DNA of 64,000 nt from Marinicella sediminis (GTDB lineage: Bacteria > Pseudomonadota > Gammaproteobacteria > Xanthomonadales > Marinicellaceae). The stretch is taken from positions 1 to 64,000 of the forward strand of contig NZ_MVBD01000004.1 of NCBI RefSeq assembly GCF_002000055.1. Direction: 5' to 3'. Every line of letters begins with the position of its first letter. The first letter of the stretch is position 1. Below the pieces are notes generated by a model, which was given only the letters and a program-made list of their open reading frames with translations, searched no databases and was not told where the DNA came from. Of this stretch, positions 37,771 through 47,072 are shown in pieces. The translations under genes were made by a program, and so were the position numbers.

Positions 37771-38811
37771 TTAATCATTTTTAAAAATCGTTCCATCAAC
37801 ATCCCAACGATTTAAATTTGTTTTTGCCCTATCAAACATAAGAGCATCGAAGTTCACATTATTCGAGCGATACAATATATGCCTTATTTGAGTATATGGG
37901 TTAAGGTTTCTACCTATTTGATTTATGCACCACTCTCTATATTCCTCAATTCTTTCATAATGATTTTTCATGGCTTCCTCTACCTCAATAATTGTGACAT
38001 CATGTTTTACTTCTCTGATATCATCTACAAAACCTTCAATTTTATCCTCATGAAAATTGTATTTGGGATAGTAAGCGTGTACTAACTTTAAAAAATTAAA
38101 AGGATTAAGTGGCTGCTCTATTGGATTTCCATATTCGTCTTTTTCAATCTCTGCAGTTACTAATTTCGCTGTTTCCTCTCGCAAAGAATCGAATTCCCTA
38201 TCGGCTAATTCAAATAATCCGGCAAGATTGTAAACACGCCTCTTCAGTGGACTAGGTAAATCTTTTTTGTACTTGAGTTTATGATCAATTTCACTCCAAG
38301 CATCCTGGGCAATAGTTCTGACTTGAACTTCAAAAGGAAAATCCTTTAAGCTTTTATATTCAGGAAGGTTAATCCTTTTATTATTCAGTTTTAAATCAAG
38401 ATGCTGCCCCTTATATCCAAACTTATCATCTTCTGAATGTAATTCTTTTGTTTTATTTGTTTCATCTATCAAACAAAAGTTGGATTTTAACTTACCTACT
38501 ACAGTTTCTATATTAGACTCATAAAGACATACCACCCTGATGCCGATGATATCAGTTAAATAATTTTTTATTTCATATTCAGTTGATTTTTGCTCTAGAT
38601 CTGTTTGATATTTTCGTTGAAATTTCTTCACGCATTCATTTCTGTCTTTCAGGCGAGAGAGAACTTTTGGTAAAGGAACACCTTCTATACCTGAAAGTAA
38701 TAGGTGGATTAAATTTTTGTATGTTTTTTCAGCCGCCCTTAGGAGTGGATAGTTTTGAGCATACCACTCTCGGAAGTTTCTATTTGCAGTTTCAAAATCT
38801 TGTGAAGGCAT
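37771..38811 (-). CDS. RelA/SpoT-type (p)ppGpp synthetase domain protein
   Basis: Encodes 346 aa. The synthetase domain covers residues about 40-185 and looks complete: RLKDRNECVKKFQRKY, TDIIGIRVV (Asp 87, Arg 92), the G-loop GYKGQH (Tyr 133), and EVQVRTIAQDAWSEIDHKL (Glu 161, Arg 165). No HD hydrolase, TGS or ACT domain is present, so it is a small alarmone synthetase with a C-terminal extension of about 150 residues of unknown fold. Such proteins can act as housekeeping SAS enzymes, toxSAS toxins or CapRel-type phage-triggered toxins. No antitoxin is recognisable next to it. Confidence 0.88.
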   Translation of the reverse strand: MPSQDFETANRNFREWYAQNYPLLRAAEKTYKNLIHLLLSGIEGVPLPKVLSRLKDRNECVKKFQRKYQTDLEQKSTEYEIKNYLTDIIGIRVVCLYESNIETVVGKLKSNFCLIDETNKTKELHSEDDKFGYKGQHLDLKLNNKRINLPEYKSLKDFPFEVQVRTIAQDAWSEIDHKLKYKKDLPSPLKRRVYNLAGLFELADREFDSLREETAKLVTAEIEKDEYGNPIEQPLNPFNFLKLVHAYYPKYNFHEDKIEGFVDDIREVKHDVTIIEVEEAMKNHYERIEEYREWCINQIGRNLNPYTQIRHILYRSNNVNFDALMFDRAKTNLNRWDVDGTIFKND

Positions 38812-39040
38812 TTTGTTTCCTCTCTATTCTTAACATTTTTTTACATGAATACCATCTAACAAGATATTTGCATAATATCAATGCTCGTTGTTTTGACAGT
38901 ACTCCATTCTAAATCTTTGTGATAAAGATCGAGTTTGTTAAACACTCTACTGATTCTCACACACCATTGGGTTTTAGTTCGTTTCCAGAGACGATTTCAG
39001 GTATTACTTCGATTCCACGGACCATTTAGAGAAGATTTTT

Positions 39041-39544
39041 CTAATCTAAATATCTAAAAACTCTACGAACATAGTAATTTTTATGATTCTCTGCATCATA
39101 AAATGAAAATTCATCTTGTGTTGGGAGGGCTCCTAAAGCCATTTCTAACTGCTTGTTTATTTCTAGATATATAGCAATACCATCAACCAACATTACGGAT
39201 CGAATAAATTTTTTACTAACATATCCTGACTTGTACAATTTATAACCTCTATAAAAATAATGACTTACTTTCCTTCTGGCAAGATCAACTTCTTTTGCTT
39301 CTTCGTTTCCAACTCTTAGGTCTTTGAGCCACTTCGAAGCAAAATTATTTATATTGGAGTCCCTGTACTCTCTCAACAATCGTAAAGATCTTGACATCTC
39401 GGGGGAAGAATACTCTTTTAAAAATTCTACAACCAAAGAAGCTTCAGAACTTCGCTTTCTACTGATCAATGATTGCCATGAGACAAACAAAGCCATCAGC
39501 GAAATCATAACTACGGTCAAATCAAGTTCATCAATATTGTTCAT
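39041..39544 (-). CDS. Single-span membrane protein, DUF4760-like
   Basis: Encodes 167 aa. One N-terminal membrane helix (LTVVMISLMALFVSWQSLI) is followed by a cytosolic helical domain with VVEFLKEYSSPEMSRSLRLLREY and KVSHYFYRGYKLYKSGYVSKKF, the usual DUF4760 pattern. Function unknown. AT-rich transposon cargo in a run of same-strand membrane-protein genes. Confidence 0.6.
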   Translation of the reverse strand: MNNIDELDLTVVMISLMALFVSWQSLISRKRSSEASLVVEFLKEYSSPEMSRSLRLLREYRDSNINNFASKWLKDLRVGNEEAKEVDLARRKVSHYFYRGYKLYKSGYVSKKFIRSVMLVDGIAIYLEINKQLEMALGALPTQDEFSFYDAENHKNYYVRRVFRYLD

Positions 39545-39605
39545 TTGTTAATGCACCTCCCCAATTCGGATAGTAAAGAAATAATCTGCAGCACCGTGAA
39601 TAATT

Positions 39606-40433
39606 TCATTCTTTTTTCCACCTCAAAAGGTTTTCTGCCAAGTTTCTAAAATCATTGGTTGCGGCAATAAATTGTGAGCATGAATATTCATGGAAACCAA
39701 CTTTATTCGAACCATTAGTTGTTAATTGATTAAAGTAAAAGCTATCCTCATTTACTGGATTTATCTTCAGTTTTATTTTGGACAAACATACATATTGATT
39801 ACGAAAATCAAAATTTGAAATAAATTGATTACGGCCTAAATAAGCGTCTCTCTCAAACTTATATAATTCTAGGCTGTACTTCATGATTACTCCTCCAGCT
39901 AGACCAATGAATATTAAATGATACAGTGAAAATGTTTTAACAGAATCCTTTAGATTTTTAGTATAATGCTTAATCGTAACGGCAACTCCCGCTACAGATA
40001 TTAGCAATAAATTTATTGTCACATACTTGATTAATACCAAACTATTCACCAGCTCCAAACTTGGTTCATACAATGGCCCTACTGAATAGAATAGTTCGGT
40101 TTTTACCAGGTTACTCATGAATGAAAAAGCCAGAAAATGAATAACCAAAATCATAAATGCCAGAATTATTTGAGTGGGTTTAGAGCTTTTCAAATACTCT
40201 AAAATTAACTGATAACCTACGAGGTATAAACAAAGCAATAAAAGATATAATTCAAGAGTGAACAGCTTAGCTATGTTAATGCTTGTGAAGTATGATAAAT
40301 ATATTGAAAAAACTAAGGTAGCAACACCAGCCACCCAAAATCCATTCCATATTTCATATATTAAAAACCGTAGCTTTTTTTCCCTTTTTTTCTTTTTCAT
40401 ATCATGTAATACAGCAATAGGATAAAGCTTCAT
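39606..40433 (-). CDS. Polytopic membrane protein of unknown function
   Basis: Encodes 275 aa with a Lys-rich cytosolic N-terminus (KKKKREKKLRF), five or six membrane helices and a C-terminal soluble part with conserved-looking Cys residues. I recognise no family. It lies between two other membrane-protein genes on the same strand in the transposon cargo. Confidence 0.6.
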   Translation of the reverse strand: MKLYPIAVLHDMKKKKREKKLRFLIYEIWNGFWVAGVATLVFSIYLSYFTSINIAKLFTLELYLLLLCLYLVGYQLILEYLKSSKPTQIILAFMILVIHFLAFSFMSNLVKTELFYSVGPLYEPSLELVNSLVLIKYVTINLLLISVAGVAVTIKHYTKNLKDSVKTFSLYHLIFIGLAGGVIMKYSLELYKFERDAYLGRNQFISNFDFRNQYVCLSKIKLKINPVNEDSFYFNQLTTNGSNKVGFHEYSCSQFIAATNDFRNLAENLLRWKKE

Positions 40434-40474
40434 TCATTAGATTGTCACAATGGTTGGGCTACAAGTAGAATTCA

Positions 40475-40972
40475 TTAAAAAATTGACGGGATCACAATAA
40501 CTTTAAAAGCTATAGAAACGGTGTTAATTAACAGAATTAATGGAAACTCAATCCAGAATATAGGCTCCCACCATGAGAATCTTATTCTCCATCTTTCAAT
40601 TTTTGATTTCTGATGAAAAATAATCATCAAAGTAAAAATTGACGCAATCAAAATAAGTAACCACCCAATAGAATTGGCTACAGTCTTGTTGATCTGTTCA
40701 ATATCAATTGTTTTTACTTCCCTGGTTATTACATAAATAAAACCACCAAATATAGCCAATGAAATCTTTATGTAAAACTCAAACAACCTATAAATTGAGC
40801 TGTTATGAGCCTGTATGAATATCGTTCTGTCATCATCTTTCTCAGCATGGTGTTTACTCCTTTTCCTTGATCCGTCAGGCTGAAAATTGTGGTATCGGAT
40901 AATTAAACAAGAAAACACCCAGATTAATACTGGAATTGATAATAAAGCTATAAATTTAATCCATTCAATCAT
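40475..40972 (-). CDS. Four-span membrane protein of unknown function
   Basis: Encodes 165 aa from ATG 40972; a GTG four codons upstream is also in frame, and GGGGAAAGG lies directly before the ATG. It has about four membrane helices and a charged loop KRSKHHAEKDDDRT after the first. No family recognised. It is first of the 40.97-39.04 kb same-strand membrane group. Confidence 0.6.
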   Translation of the reverse strand: MIEWIKFIALLSIPVLIWVFSCLIIRYHNFQPDGSRKRSKHHAEKDDDRTIFIQAHNSSIYRLFEFYIKISLAIFGGFIYVITREVKTIDIEQINKTVANSIGWLLILIASIFTLMIIFHQKSKIERWRIRFSWWEPIFWIEFPLILLINTVSIAFKVIVIPSIF

Positions 40973-41011
40973 TCCTTTCCCCACTTTTTAGGTTGTTGAG
41001 ATTAGACTTAG

Positions 41012-41362
41012 TCATCCACCACAAATACTCTCACAAGGAACCCCATCGTTGTCGCCATCAAGACTGTGCACTTTACATTCATCTAAATAAAACTTAGCTT
41101 CATCACAACTTTTCATTTCTCTGCAAACAGTTTTTCCACTGCAAGTAAAGTTGTTTTTATTGGGATTTAATAGACTTCTTACCGAAGATCGAGCTTGTGA
41201 CTGTCTTGCTTTAGTTTTTTTACCAGAGTTGTGACAGTGATACTCACCTGTTTTCCGATTGTTGTGGCACCCATCAGAATTTGTTCTACCACCATGGCTT
41301 TGAGCAGTAAAACAAATGGAAAAACAAATAAATACAAATAACACCCTCACAACTAACAACAT
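41012..41362 (-). CDS. Exported YHYH and excalibur-domain protein
   Basis: Encodes 116 aa. The signal peptide (VRVLFVFICFSICFTAQS) leads into HGGRTNSDGCHNNRKTGEYH, the YHYH-type metal-binding motif, then CSGKTVCREMKSCDEAKFYL and the excalibur motif DGDNDGVPCE. Such small proteins are linked with extracellular nucleases and calcium binding. Its role in the cargo is unknown. Confidence 0.8.
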   Translation of the reverse strand: MLLVVRVLFVFICFSICFTAQSHGGRTNSDGCHNNRKTGEYHCHNSGKKTKARQSQARSSVRSLLNPNKNNFTCSGKTVCREMKSCDEAKFYLDECKVHSLDGDNDGVPCESICGG

Positions 41363-41571
41363 ATATCATGCCTTACCATGCATCAAGTTATTTTTCAATT
41401 ATGTACATAATGTTTTGGGGCAGTTGATTTAACTATTACATTAAAGGGCTAGATCCCGTTTCCAGGGAGGGTAAAGAAATGATGAATTGCTTTTTAACCT
41501 GGCCAAATTGTGGCAAACTCAATTGGTATACATATTCTTCAATGATAAAAGTTTCATACACTTAATATTTA

Positions 41572-41823
41572 TTGAGTAAGCTCATGTCTGTAATCGTACC
41601 CGAATCAAGTAAAATAATGAGGCGTTCAACCAGGCCTGTTGGTTTTAAATCTCCTCTTCGATTAATTAAGTATCTGGAACAAGATCAGATTTCAACAGAG
41701 GCTTTTATAAACATAATCAACTCCCTATCTATTCCTGAAGATAAAAAAAACCTGATCCTCAATCATCCCAGGGTTGTAAAAGCTATGAAGGAAAATACTC
41801 AGTTTTTTTGGACAGCATCATGA
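41572..41823 (+). CDS. Small protein of unknown function, coupled to the next ORF
   Basis: Encodes 83 aa, MSKLMSVIVPESS and so on, basic N-terminus, likely helical C-terminal half (DQISTEAFINIINSLSIPED). Its stop overlaps the ATG at 41820 (ATGA). No family recognised. It points right, toward the tniQ-operon end, so it is convergent with it. Confidence 0.55.
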   Translation: MSKLMSVIVPESSKIMRRSTRPVGFKSPLRLIKYLEQDQISTEAFINIINSLSIPEDKKNLILNHPRVVKAMKENTQFFWTAS

Positions 41824-42011
41824 GTGACAAATCTAAATACAGATCTGTGGACTCGACTAAGCAACTAGTTAATCAATATAGTGATACACAGCCATTGATA
41901 CTCACTGATGAAATGGCCACCACTATGCTTAAAAGCATTAACTGTCCCCCTGAGCCTAATCAAAAGTTATTAGAGGCTAAAGCAAAGCATGAGAAAACAG
42001 TGACCAATTAA
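41820..42011 (+). CDS. Small protein with a DUF1778/TacA-like C-terminal segment
   Basis: Encodes 63 aa from the ATG at 41820. Its C-terminal half, ILTDEMATTMLKSINCPPEP followed by NQKLLEA, resembles the toxin-neutralising tail of DUF1778 (TacA) antitoxins, in which a PPxPN motif occurs. The ribbon-helix-helix part of TacA is absent and no GNAT toxin follows. It may be a remnant of a toxin-antitoxin pair or a stand-alone antitoxin-like peptide. Confidence 0.5.
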   Translation: MSDKSKYRSVDSTKQLVNQYSDTQPLILTDEMATTMLKSINCPPEPNQKLLEAKAKHEKTVTN

Positions 42012-42017
42012 TCTGTG

Positions 42018-42548
42018 TCATACTGCATCCGTCTCATCACTCCTGAAAAAAACACTTACTTTTTTGTACTTTCGAGTAATGACCAACTCATCACAATTTG
42101 TATTTAAATAAATTAAACCTGCCTGAAGAATTTCAAACATGTCTTGCCAACTGAGAATCATTAAATCTGCAGTATTCCTGGCCTCAAATTGATTGACCAA
42201 TCCTTGAAGCAACCTTCTACAATCAATCTCGAAAAGAAACATTCTAAACTCGTCAGAGATGAAGTAGTGGCGATCATCCACTTGATGAGTCAAGCATTTG
42301 AAATAGATCTCGATCGGCTTGTTCTTCATTCTATTAAAGAATGATTTATTGAGAATTTTCGATGAGTTTAATTTCAGTGAATCATAACCATTTTGATTGA
42401 TATCGTATGACTCCCTACAAATAAGGCTCATCAGTATCTTCATAGAACACAAACTGCATGCTCCTTTGGAATTGACACAAGAAAAAAGATTATGTCCTGG
42501 CTGTTTTGTGTGGTCATTGATTTGCTCGCACAACCTATTAAGAACCAT
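42018..42548 (-). CDS. Unknown fifth gene of the tns operon
   Basis: Encodes 176 aa on the tns strand, 59 bp after tniQ. The N-terminus holds a cysteine cluster, CVNSKGACSLC, then basic and acidic helices; the C-terminus has NCDELVITRKYKKVSVFFRS. I do not recognise it. Its place at the end of tnsABC-tniQ suggests an accessory to transposition, perhaps a target-site or regulatory factor. It is much shorter than TnsE (about 540 aa). Confidence 0.6.
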   Translation of the reverse strand: MVLNRLCEQINDHTKQPGHNLFSCVNSKGACSLCSMKILMSLICRESYDINQNGYDSLKLNSSKILNKSFFNRMKNKPIEIYFKCLTHQVDDRHYFISDEFRMFLFEIDCRRLLQGLVNQFEARNTADLMILSWQDMFEILQAGLIYLNTNCDELVITRKYKKVSVFFRSDETDAV

Positions 42549-42607
42549 GAATTTTCTTCTACTGAAGTCTCGGTCTATTTTGTTTCTCTCTCTGTAATCA
42601 AAGTGCT

Positions 42608-43366
42608 TTAAACAGAATTTTTTTTTACAATTCTTGTTTCAGATACAGAAAACATGGACAGAAGCTCTAGGGTTTCATCACACTTGATGCCTTCATGAGC
42701 CAACGAGTACAAAGCCAAAACTGCTGAGTTGTTAATACGATCTTCAGAAATATCTTGATTTGGAGAAAATCGATGTATTTTGACATTTGGAATTTTCTTC
42801 GGAATCAATTTATTTAAGTAATACTCCAGTCGTAGAAACGGTTTATATATCTTCAAACCATTGGGATAGTTTTTATTCAGCTTTGTTCTATGAGGGGCTA
42901 ACCCACATAGGCCACAATTCCTTTTTGATAACTGGCCAACTGTAGGCCATGACTTACCGCAAGATGGACACTCACTGGTCAATTTTTCCCTATGAATAGG
43001 ACATGCTTTGATCCAGTAAAAGTCAAAGACAGATGAATGATATCCTTCAAATGCACAGGACTTACAGTGTTTGACAGGCCTGTATCTTTTAACGAACTTT
43101 GAACTGTGCTTAAGTACTTCGAATTGTCTAAACCCAGATACAGTGTTTTTAACCCTCAGTTTTTCAGATTCCACAATCAACCTGTGAACCTTCTCAGCAG
43201 GGCTCATTTTCTTGATTCTTCCATTCTCAAGATTTACCCAATTGAAGTTTTCAAAAAGTTGATCCATACCAAAACTCTTTTGACTCAGATTTGACTCATA
43301 CACTCGCTTAAGTCTTGAGTAAAAACTTTCTCCTGGCAGTGCAAATACCAAGCCGGTGATTATCAT
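42608..43366 (-). CDS. tniQ: TniQ/TnsD-family target-selection protein (short)
   Basis: Encodes 252 aa. The N-terminal signature LPGESFYSRLKRV is the TniQ hallmark. A zinc-finger region follows with CKSC (101-104), GYHS at 110, CPIH (122-125), CPSC (133-136) and CGLC (151-154). TniQ links TnsC to the target. At this length it lacks the long C-terminal DNA-binding domains of TnsD. Its ATG lies 2 bp after the tnsC stop. Confidence 0.92.
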   Translation of the reverse strand: MIITGLVFALPGESFYSRLKRVYESNLSQKSFGMDQLFENFNWVNLENGRIKKMSPAEKVHRLIVESEKLRVKNTVSGFRQFEVLKHSSKFVKRYRPVKHCKSCAFEGYHSSVFDFYWIKACPIHREKLTSECPSCGKSWPTVGQLSKRNCGLCGLAPHRTKLNKNYPNGLKIYKPFLRLEYYLNKLIPKKIPNVKIHRFSPNQDISEDRINNSAVLALYSLAHEGIKCDETLELLSMFSVSETRIVKKNSV

Positions 43367-43368
43367 TT

Positions 43369-44271
43369 TTAAACTCTGACCAATTCTTCAACCAAACCCG
43401 AAGCTTCAATGCTGTTTTTTATCATCATGCAAATTTCATCATCGCTTTGTACACCATATCTGGGTAAATAATCAGCCAATAGAATTCGTATCATGGCAAT
43501 AAAATACTGCATACCCCATGAGTGGATTTTCAAGTCTGACTTGAAATCAGAGGTGTAAACATCCCAAATCAAATGACTGATGGATTGAATTCTCCAGCCA
43601 TCTTTAAAAAGTTCAGGTAAGAATATTTCGGTTTGGGATTTATCAATCTCAGCTAAAACTTTGAATAATTCATCGTGGTTCCTAATACCATGAAATAAAT
43701 ATTCATTTTTAAAAAACCTTCCCCAAATATGATCACATTCAGGTGTTTTTATCTTCCTCAAGAGAGGCTCAGAGGTTTTAAGGTTACCAATGAAGATGAC
43801 ACTCAGATTTAATTGAAAGTAAGCAAGGGCATCATGCAGCTCATTAAATACTTCAATCTGATGAGTGCTCAACCGTTGCATTTCATCTACCAAGATCACT
43901 ACCTGCTTTGTACTGTTGGTACATGCCAGATCGGCAAAGTAATGAACCAGGTCATTGGACATGACATCTGCTGTTGCATGCGTTTTGATTTTCATCCTAA
44001 GGGAATAACAAAGCTTCTTTAAAATCCCAGCCACGGTTGTGACATCTCTTTCAGGAACTGAGAAAAGGTGAACAGGAACAACTTCACCCAATCTATTTTT
44101 CAAATCATTCTTGATGACCCGCATGGCAGCAGATTTACCTACCCGTGAATTTCCAAGAATGTACCCACCCAAATAACCATTCCATAACCAGCTCTGTACC
44201 TTAGACTTTAGTTGGCTGACCATTGGTGTCTCAATAAAGAAACCACTTGAATTAAAAATATCACTGCTCAT
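43369..44271 (-). CDS. tnsC: TnsC-family AAA ATPase
   Basis: Encodes 300 aa from MSSDIFNSSGFF at 44271; an ORF start at 44331 would overlap tnsB further. Walker A is GNSRVGKS (residues 40-47) and Walker B is VVILVDE (124-130). TnsC assembles on target DNA with TniQ and recruits TnsAB. The start overlaps the tnsB 3' end by 11 bp. Confidence 0.93.
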   Translation of the reverse strand: MSSDIFNSSGFFIETPMVSQLKSKVQSWLWNGYLGGYILGNSRVGKSAAMRVIKNDLKNRLGEVVPVHLFSVPERDVTTVAGILKKLCYSLRMKIKTHATADVMSNDLVHYFADLACTNSTKQVVILVDEMQRLSTHQIEVFNELHDALAYFQLNLSVIFIGNLKTSEPLLRKIKTPECDHIWGRFFKNEYLFHGIRNHDELFKVLAEIDKSQTEIFLPELFKDGWRIQSISHLIWDVYTSDFKSDLKIHSWGMQYFIAMIRILLADYLPRYGVQSDDEICMMIKNSIEASGLVEELVRV

Positions 44272-46156
44272 CAGTACGGTCCGAAGTGTTGTTGAACATA
44301 CTGACGTCCCAGGGCTTAATAATGATGTCACGAGTAAGTTTTGAGGGCTTATTCCTTAATGGTTTGACGTAAAGATTCTGGTTCTTTAATCCTACTGCTT
44401 CACTCTGAAATTCTCTGGCTACTCTGATGATTTCCAATGCTTTGTTAGGAACATGTTTTTCATTGAGCAAACTCTCAAAATATCCAGATTGATAGTCCCT
44501 GGTAAGTAACCTTTGTCTTTTAACAACCCTTTTGATCTTTTGATATGTCTTTAAACTGAGTGGATATTTTTGCCAGCTTTTTGAAGCAAATAATTCACCC
44601 AGATATTTGCCACTTTCAGTAGATGCTTTGACTGTTCTTATGTCTTTAACGTTAACAAGGATGATTACTTTTTCACCATAAAGTTGGACATCATTGATTC
44701 CAGGGCCTCTGTACCTCATTCCTGAGAATTGCACCACGGGTGTTCTTCGCTCATGCTTGTATCCATACACCTTGACCTTTTCAATTCTCTCAAATGGGCT
44801 TCTACAATGACTCTCTGCCTTGTAATTGAGCTGCAACGGATATTGTTGGTAGTGTTCATGTAGTACTTCAAGAGGATTTTTGCCACCAAGGACGTTTTGA
44901 GGTTGAATATTGTGTCCTGTAAAAATAATGCTCAAAAAGTCTTCAAGCTCTTTAATATTCAACATTGGTGGTTTCTTATGATGTCGAAGTGACTCTTTTT
45001 TTGGATCCTTGGGATTTGATCCAGTAGTTGATTTGAATCGGTGCAAGTATTTGTTCAATCGGTTGAAAGCATACTCGACTGAGTTTCTCGTCTTTGGATT
45101 TGCCGGCAGTCCATAATTTAGAGTTGAATCCAATTCACCACACACATAATCAATGATTGAATATGCGTGATGAGCCATGGCATTATCAAGTTTTAGCTTG
45201 CCAATACCCAATCTTCTCATCTCATTTGAAATGGCTCCAGGCAGACATGCCCCAGGTTCATACTGAGTATTGGGTAAACAGATATCTCTTGGTTTCCATT
45301 CTGAATGAATCTTCACCAACAATGACAGTAAATCATATTGATTGGGCTCTTTTGAGAGACATACGTGATATGCCAATATACAATTGGACTCAACATCTAT
45401 GGCCAGTAACAGAGCAAGTCGTGCTACCCTCAGTGTAGATTGAACCCCGTCAACATCCACAACCACGTTACAATTAATATCCATAAGCTGTGAATCAATC
45501 TCCACCTCTTCAAAGCAGTACCTTTGCTGTGGTTTGTTTAGGGGTATGATGGCTCTTTTTCTTGCTTTCGCTAACAAGTAGCACTGTGATTGTTTATGGA
45601 AGTATTTTCTACAACTTTCCACTGCTAAGTTTTGCTGATCAAATGGGTATTGGTTGGAAGGCCAATGTTTTTCTATTAGCAGCTCTAGAAACTTTTTATG
45701 AACAACTGCAGGCGAAAGGTTTTGACCATGAACTGAATCTGATACAAATGCTTTGATCATGGCATCTAATCGTACTTTTATATCAGCATGATTCTTCAGA
45801 ATATATTGAAAAGCGCCTCTTGCTCCTGAATCATTGTTTACACTCAGTCGAGTTTTCCTCTCTCCACCCAAGATTTTGAGTTGAGGAATCAATCCTGAGG
45901 TTAGACTCGGCTCCTCATAGGGTAGGCCAGCTAAACACCTATTGAGTAAATATGAAATAAACTGGCGCGTTACATTGACGTCTCGGCTGACATCGCTGAT
46001 TTTTTCTCCCAACATCACTCTTGAAACAATGATTTTATTTCTGATAAATTTCTTATTCTTATCACGCGGTAAATCAATGATGTTAATACCTGGCCATGTA
46101 TTGATGTCTTTTAGTGAAGGATTTTGCATCAACCTTTTCTTCCAACTCATGAACAT
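44261..46156 (-). CDS. tnsB: TnsB-family DDE transposase
   Basis: Encodes 631 aa. The N-terminal half holds DNA-binding helices (EKISDVSRDVNVTRQFISYL is a helix-turn-helix). The integrase core carries the triad Asp 221 (EVEIDSQL), Asp 324 (KLDNAMAHH) and Glu 361 (RNSVEYAF), a DD(36)E arrangement. TnsB joins the 3' ends to target DNA and binds the end repeats. It begins 7 bp inside the tnsA 3' end. Confidence 0.95.
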   Translation of the reverse strand: MFMSWKKRLMQNPSLKDINTWPGINIIDLPRDKNKKFIRNKIIVSRVMLGEKISDVSRDVNVTRQFISYLLNRCLAGLPYEEPSLTSGLIPQLKILGGERKTRLSVNNDSGARGAFQYILKNHADIKVRLDAMIKAFVSDSVHGQNLSPAVVHKKFLELLIEKHWPSNQYPFDQQNLAVESCRKYFHKQSQCYLLAKARKRAIIPLNKPQQRYCFEEVEIDSQLMDINCNVVVDVDGVQSTLRVARLALLLAIDVESNCILAYHVCLSKEPNQYDLLSLLVKIHSEWKPRDICLPNTQYEPGACLPGAISNEMRRLGIGKLKLDNAMAHHAYSIIDYVCGELDSTLNYGLPANPKTRNSVEYAFNRLNKYLHRFKSTTGSNPKDPKKESLRHHKKPPMLNIKELEDFLSIIFTGHNIQPQNVLGGKNPLEVLHEHYQQYPLQLNYKAESHCRSPFERIEKVKVYGYKHERRTPVVQFSGMRYRGPGINDVQLYGEKVIILVNVKDIRTVKASTESGKYLGELFASKSWQKYPLSLKTYQKIKRVVKRQRLLTRDYQSGYFESLLNEKHVPNKALEIIRVAREFQSEAVGLKNQNLYVKPLRNKPSKLTRDIIIKPWDVSMFNNTSDRTDEQ

Positions 46157-46863
46157 AGTGCCACCATAGTTGAATAATTGATCTTCCTGTCTTTCAAATC
46201 CAATGCAATCTGTCCTCTATGCGCCAATCTAAAAACAGCAATTTCTAATTTCTGATTAGCCAGGCGATCACCAATCTTTATTAAAAGTCCAAATTCAGTT
46301 TCACCTTCCACTGACAATTGGTCCATGATCTTTAACTCTTCTGTATCAGTATTGATCATTTCAGCACTGAGAAGAGTTTTAACAATGTGGTGCCAATTCA
46401 GTGCAAGTGTTTCTTTTTTCAAAATTGATTCATTAGTCAGGACTTTGAAGTTAAATCCTTGTTGCTTGAAGTAGCCCTTTAGAGGTTTCTTCAACTTGGT
46501 ATCAAACTTACCTTCTGGCTTCAGCTCAATAACATATCTTTTAGTTCTGAATACATAGAAACAATCAGGAACATATCTTCTGTTTTGAACCAGCAAACGA
46601 AATGGTTGTGGAACAAATGAAGTAATCAATGGGTTTCCTTCTAGCAAAGCAGCATGCAAATACTCAGGGTAAGAGTGAAATATGGCTATCTGGGGAAATT
46701 TTATGAATCTCTGGAGATAATAATCTGTAGCTCTATTCAGTTTCTTGGCTGATGAATGTTGTTGTATTGGAGTTAGTGATTCAGATTCAATCCTTACATC
46801 ACTGAAAAAATTTTGAGCGAATTGTCTTTCTTGTTTAGCCATCTGAAAAAATTGCTTTTCCAT
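46147..46863 (-). CDS. tnsA: TnsA-family endonuclease
   Basis: Encodes 238 aa from the ATG at 46863; an upstream TTG at 46920 is in frame but unlikely. The nuclease core shows SYPEYLHAALLEGNP (Glu 67), YVPDCFYVF (Asp 100) and YVIELKPEG (Glu 113, Lys 115), the PD-ExK-like TnsA site. TnsA cuts the 5' strand, so the element is expected to move by cut-and-paste. It is first of the tnsA-tnsB-tnsC-tniQ operon. Confidence 0.92.
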   Translation of the reverse strand: MEKQFFQMAKQERQFAQNFFSDVRIESESLTPIQQHSSAKKLNRATDYYLQRFIKFPQIAIFHSYPEYLHAALLEGNPLITSFVPQPFRLLVQNRRYVPDCFYVFRTKRYVIELKPEGKFDTKLKKPLKGYFKQQGFNFKVLTNESILKKETLALNWHHIVKTLLSAEMINTDTEELKIMDQLSVEGETEFGLLIKIGDRLANQKLEIAVFRLAHRGQIALDLKDRKINYSTMVALCS

Positions 46864-46894
46864 TAATTTACACCAGATTTTCAGAATAGGTTGC

Positions 46895-46918
46895 GTACAA
46901 CTGATAGAACTGTTGTAC
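46895..46918. promoter_or_regulatory. Inverted repeat upstream of tnsA
   Basis: GTACAAC (46895-46901) and GTTGTAC (46912-46918) form 7-bp arms around 10 bp, 32 bp upstream of the tnsA ATG. It lies between tnsA and the divergent MerR-like regulator gene, so it is the likely operator of that regulator. No clean promoter hexamers could be fixed. Confidence 0.55.
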
Positions 46919-47072
46919 AATGTAAATTATTGATATATTTATATAATTTACTAATTTGGGATATTGAGAAATAAAGTTTACATAACAATGCTTTTAATAA
47001 ACTTAGTTTACTAACTCATGGTATTCGCAAACTCATATTTGCAATATAAGCAATTATTAAATTACCGTCTCG

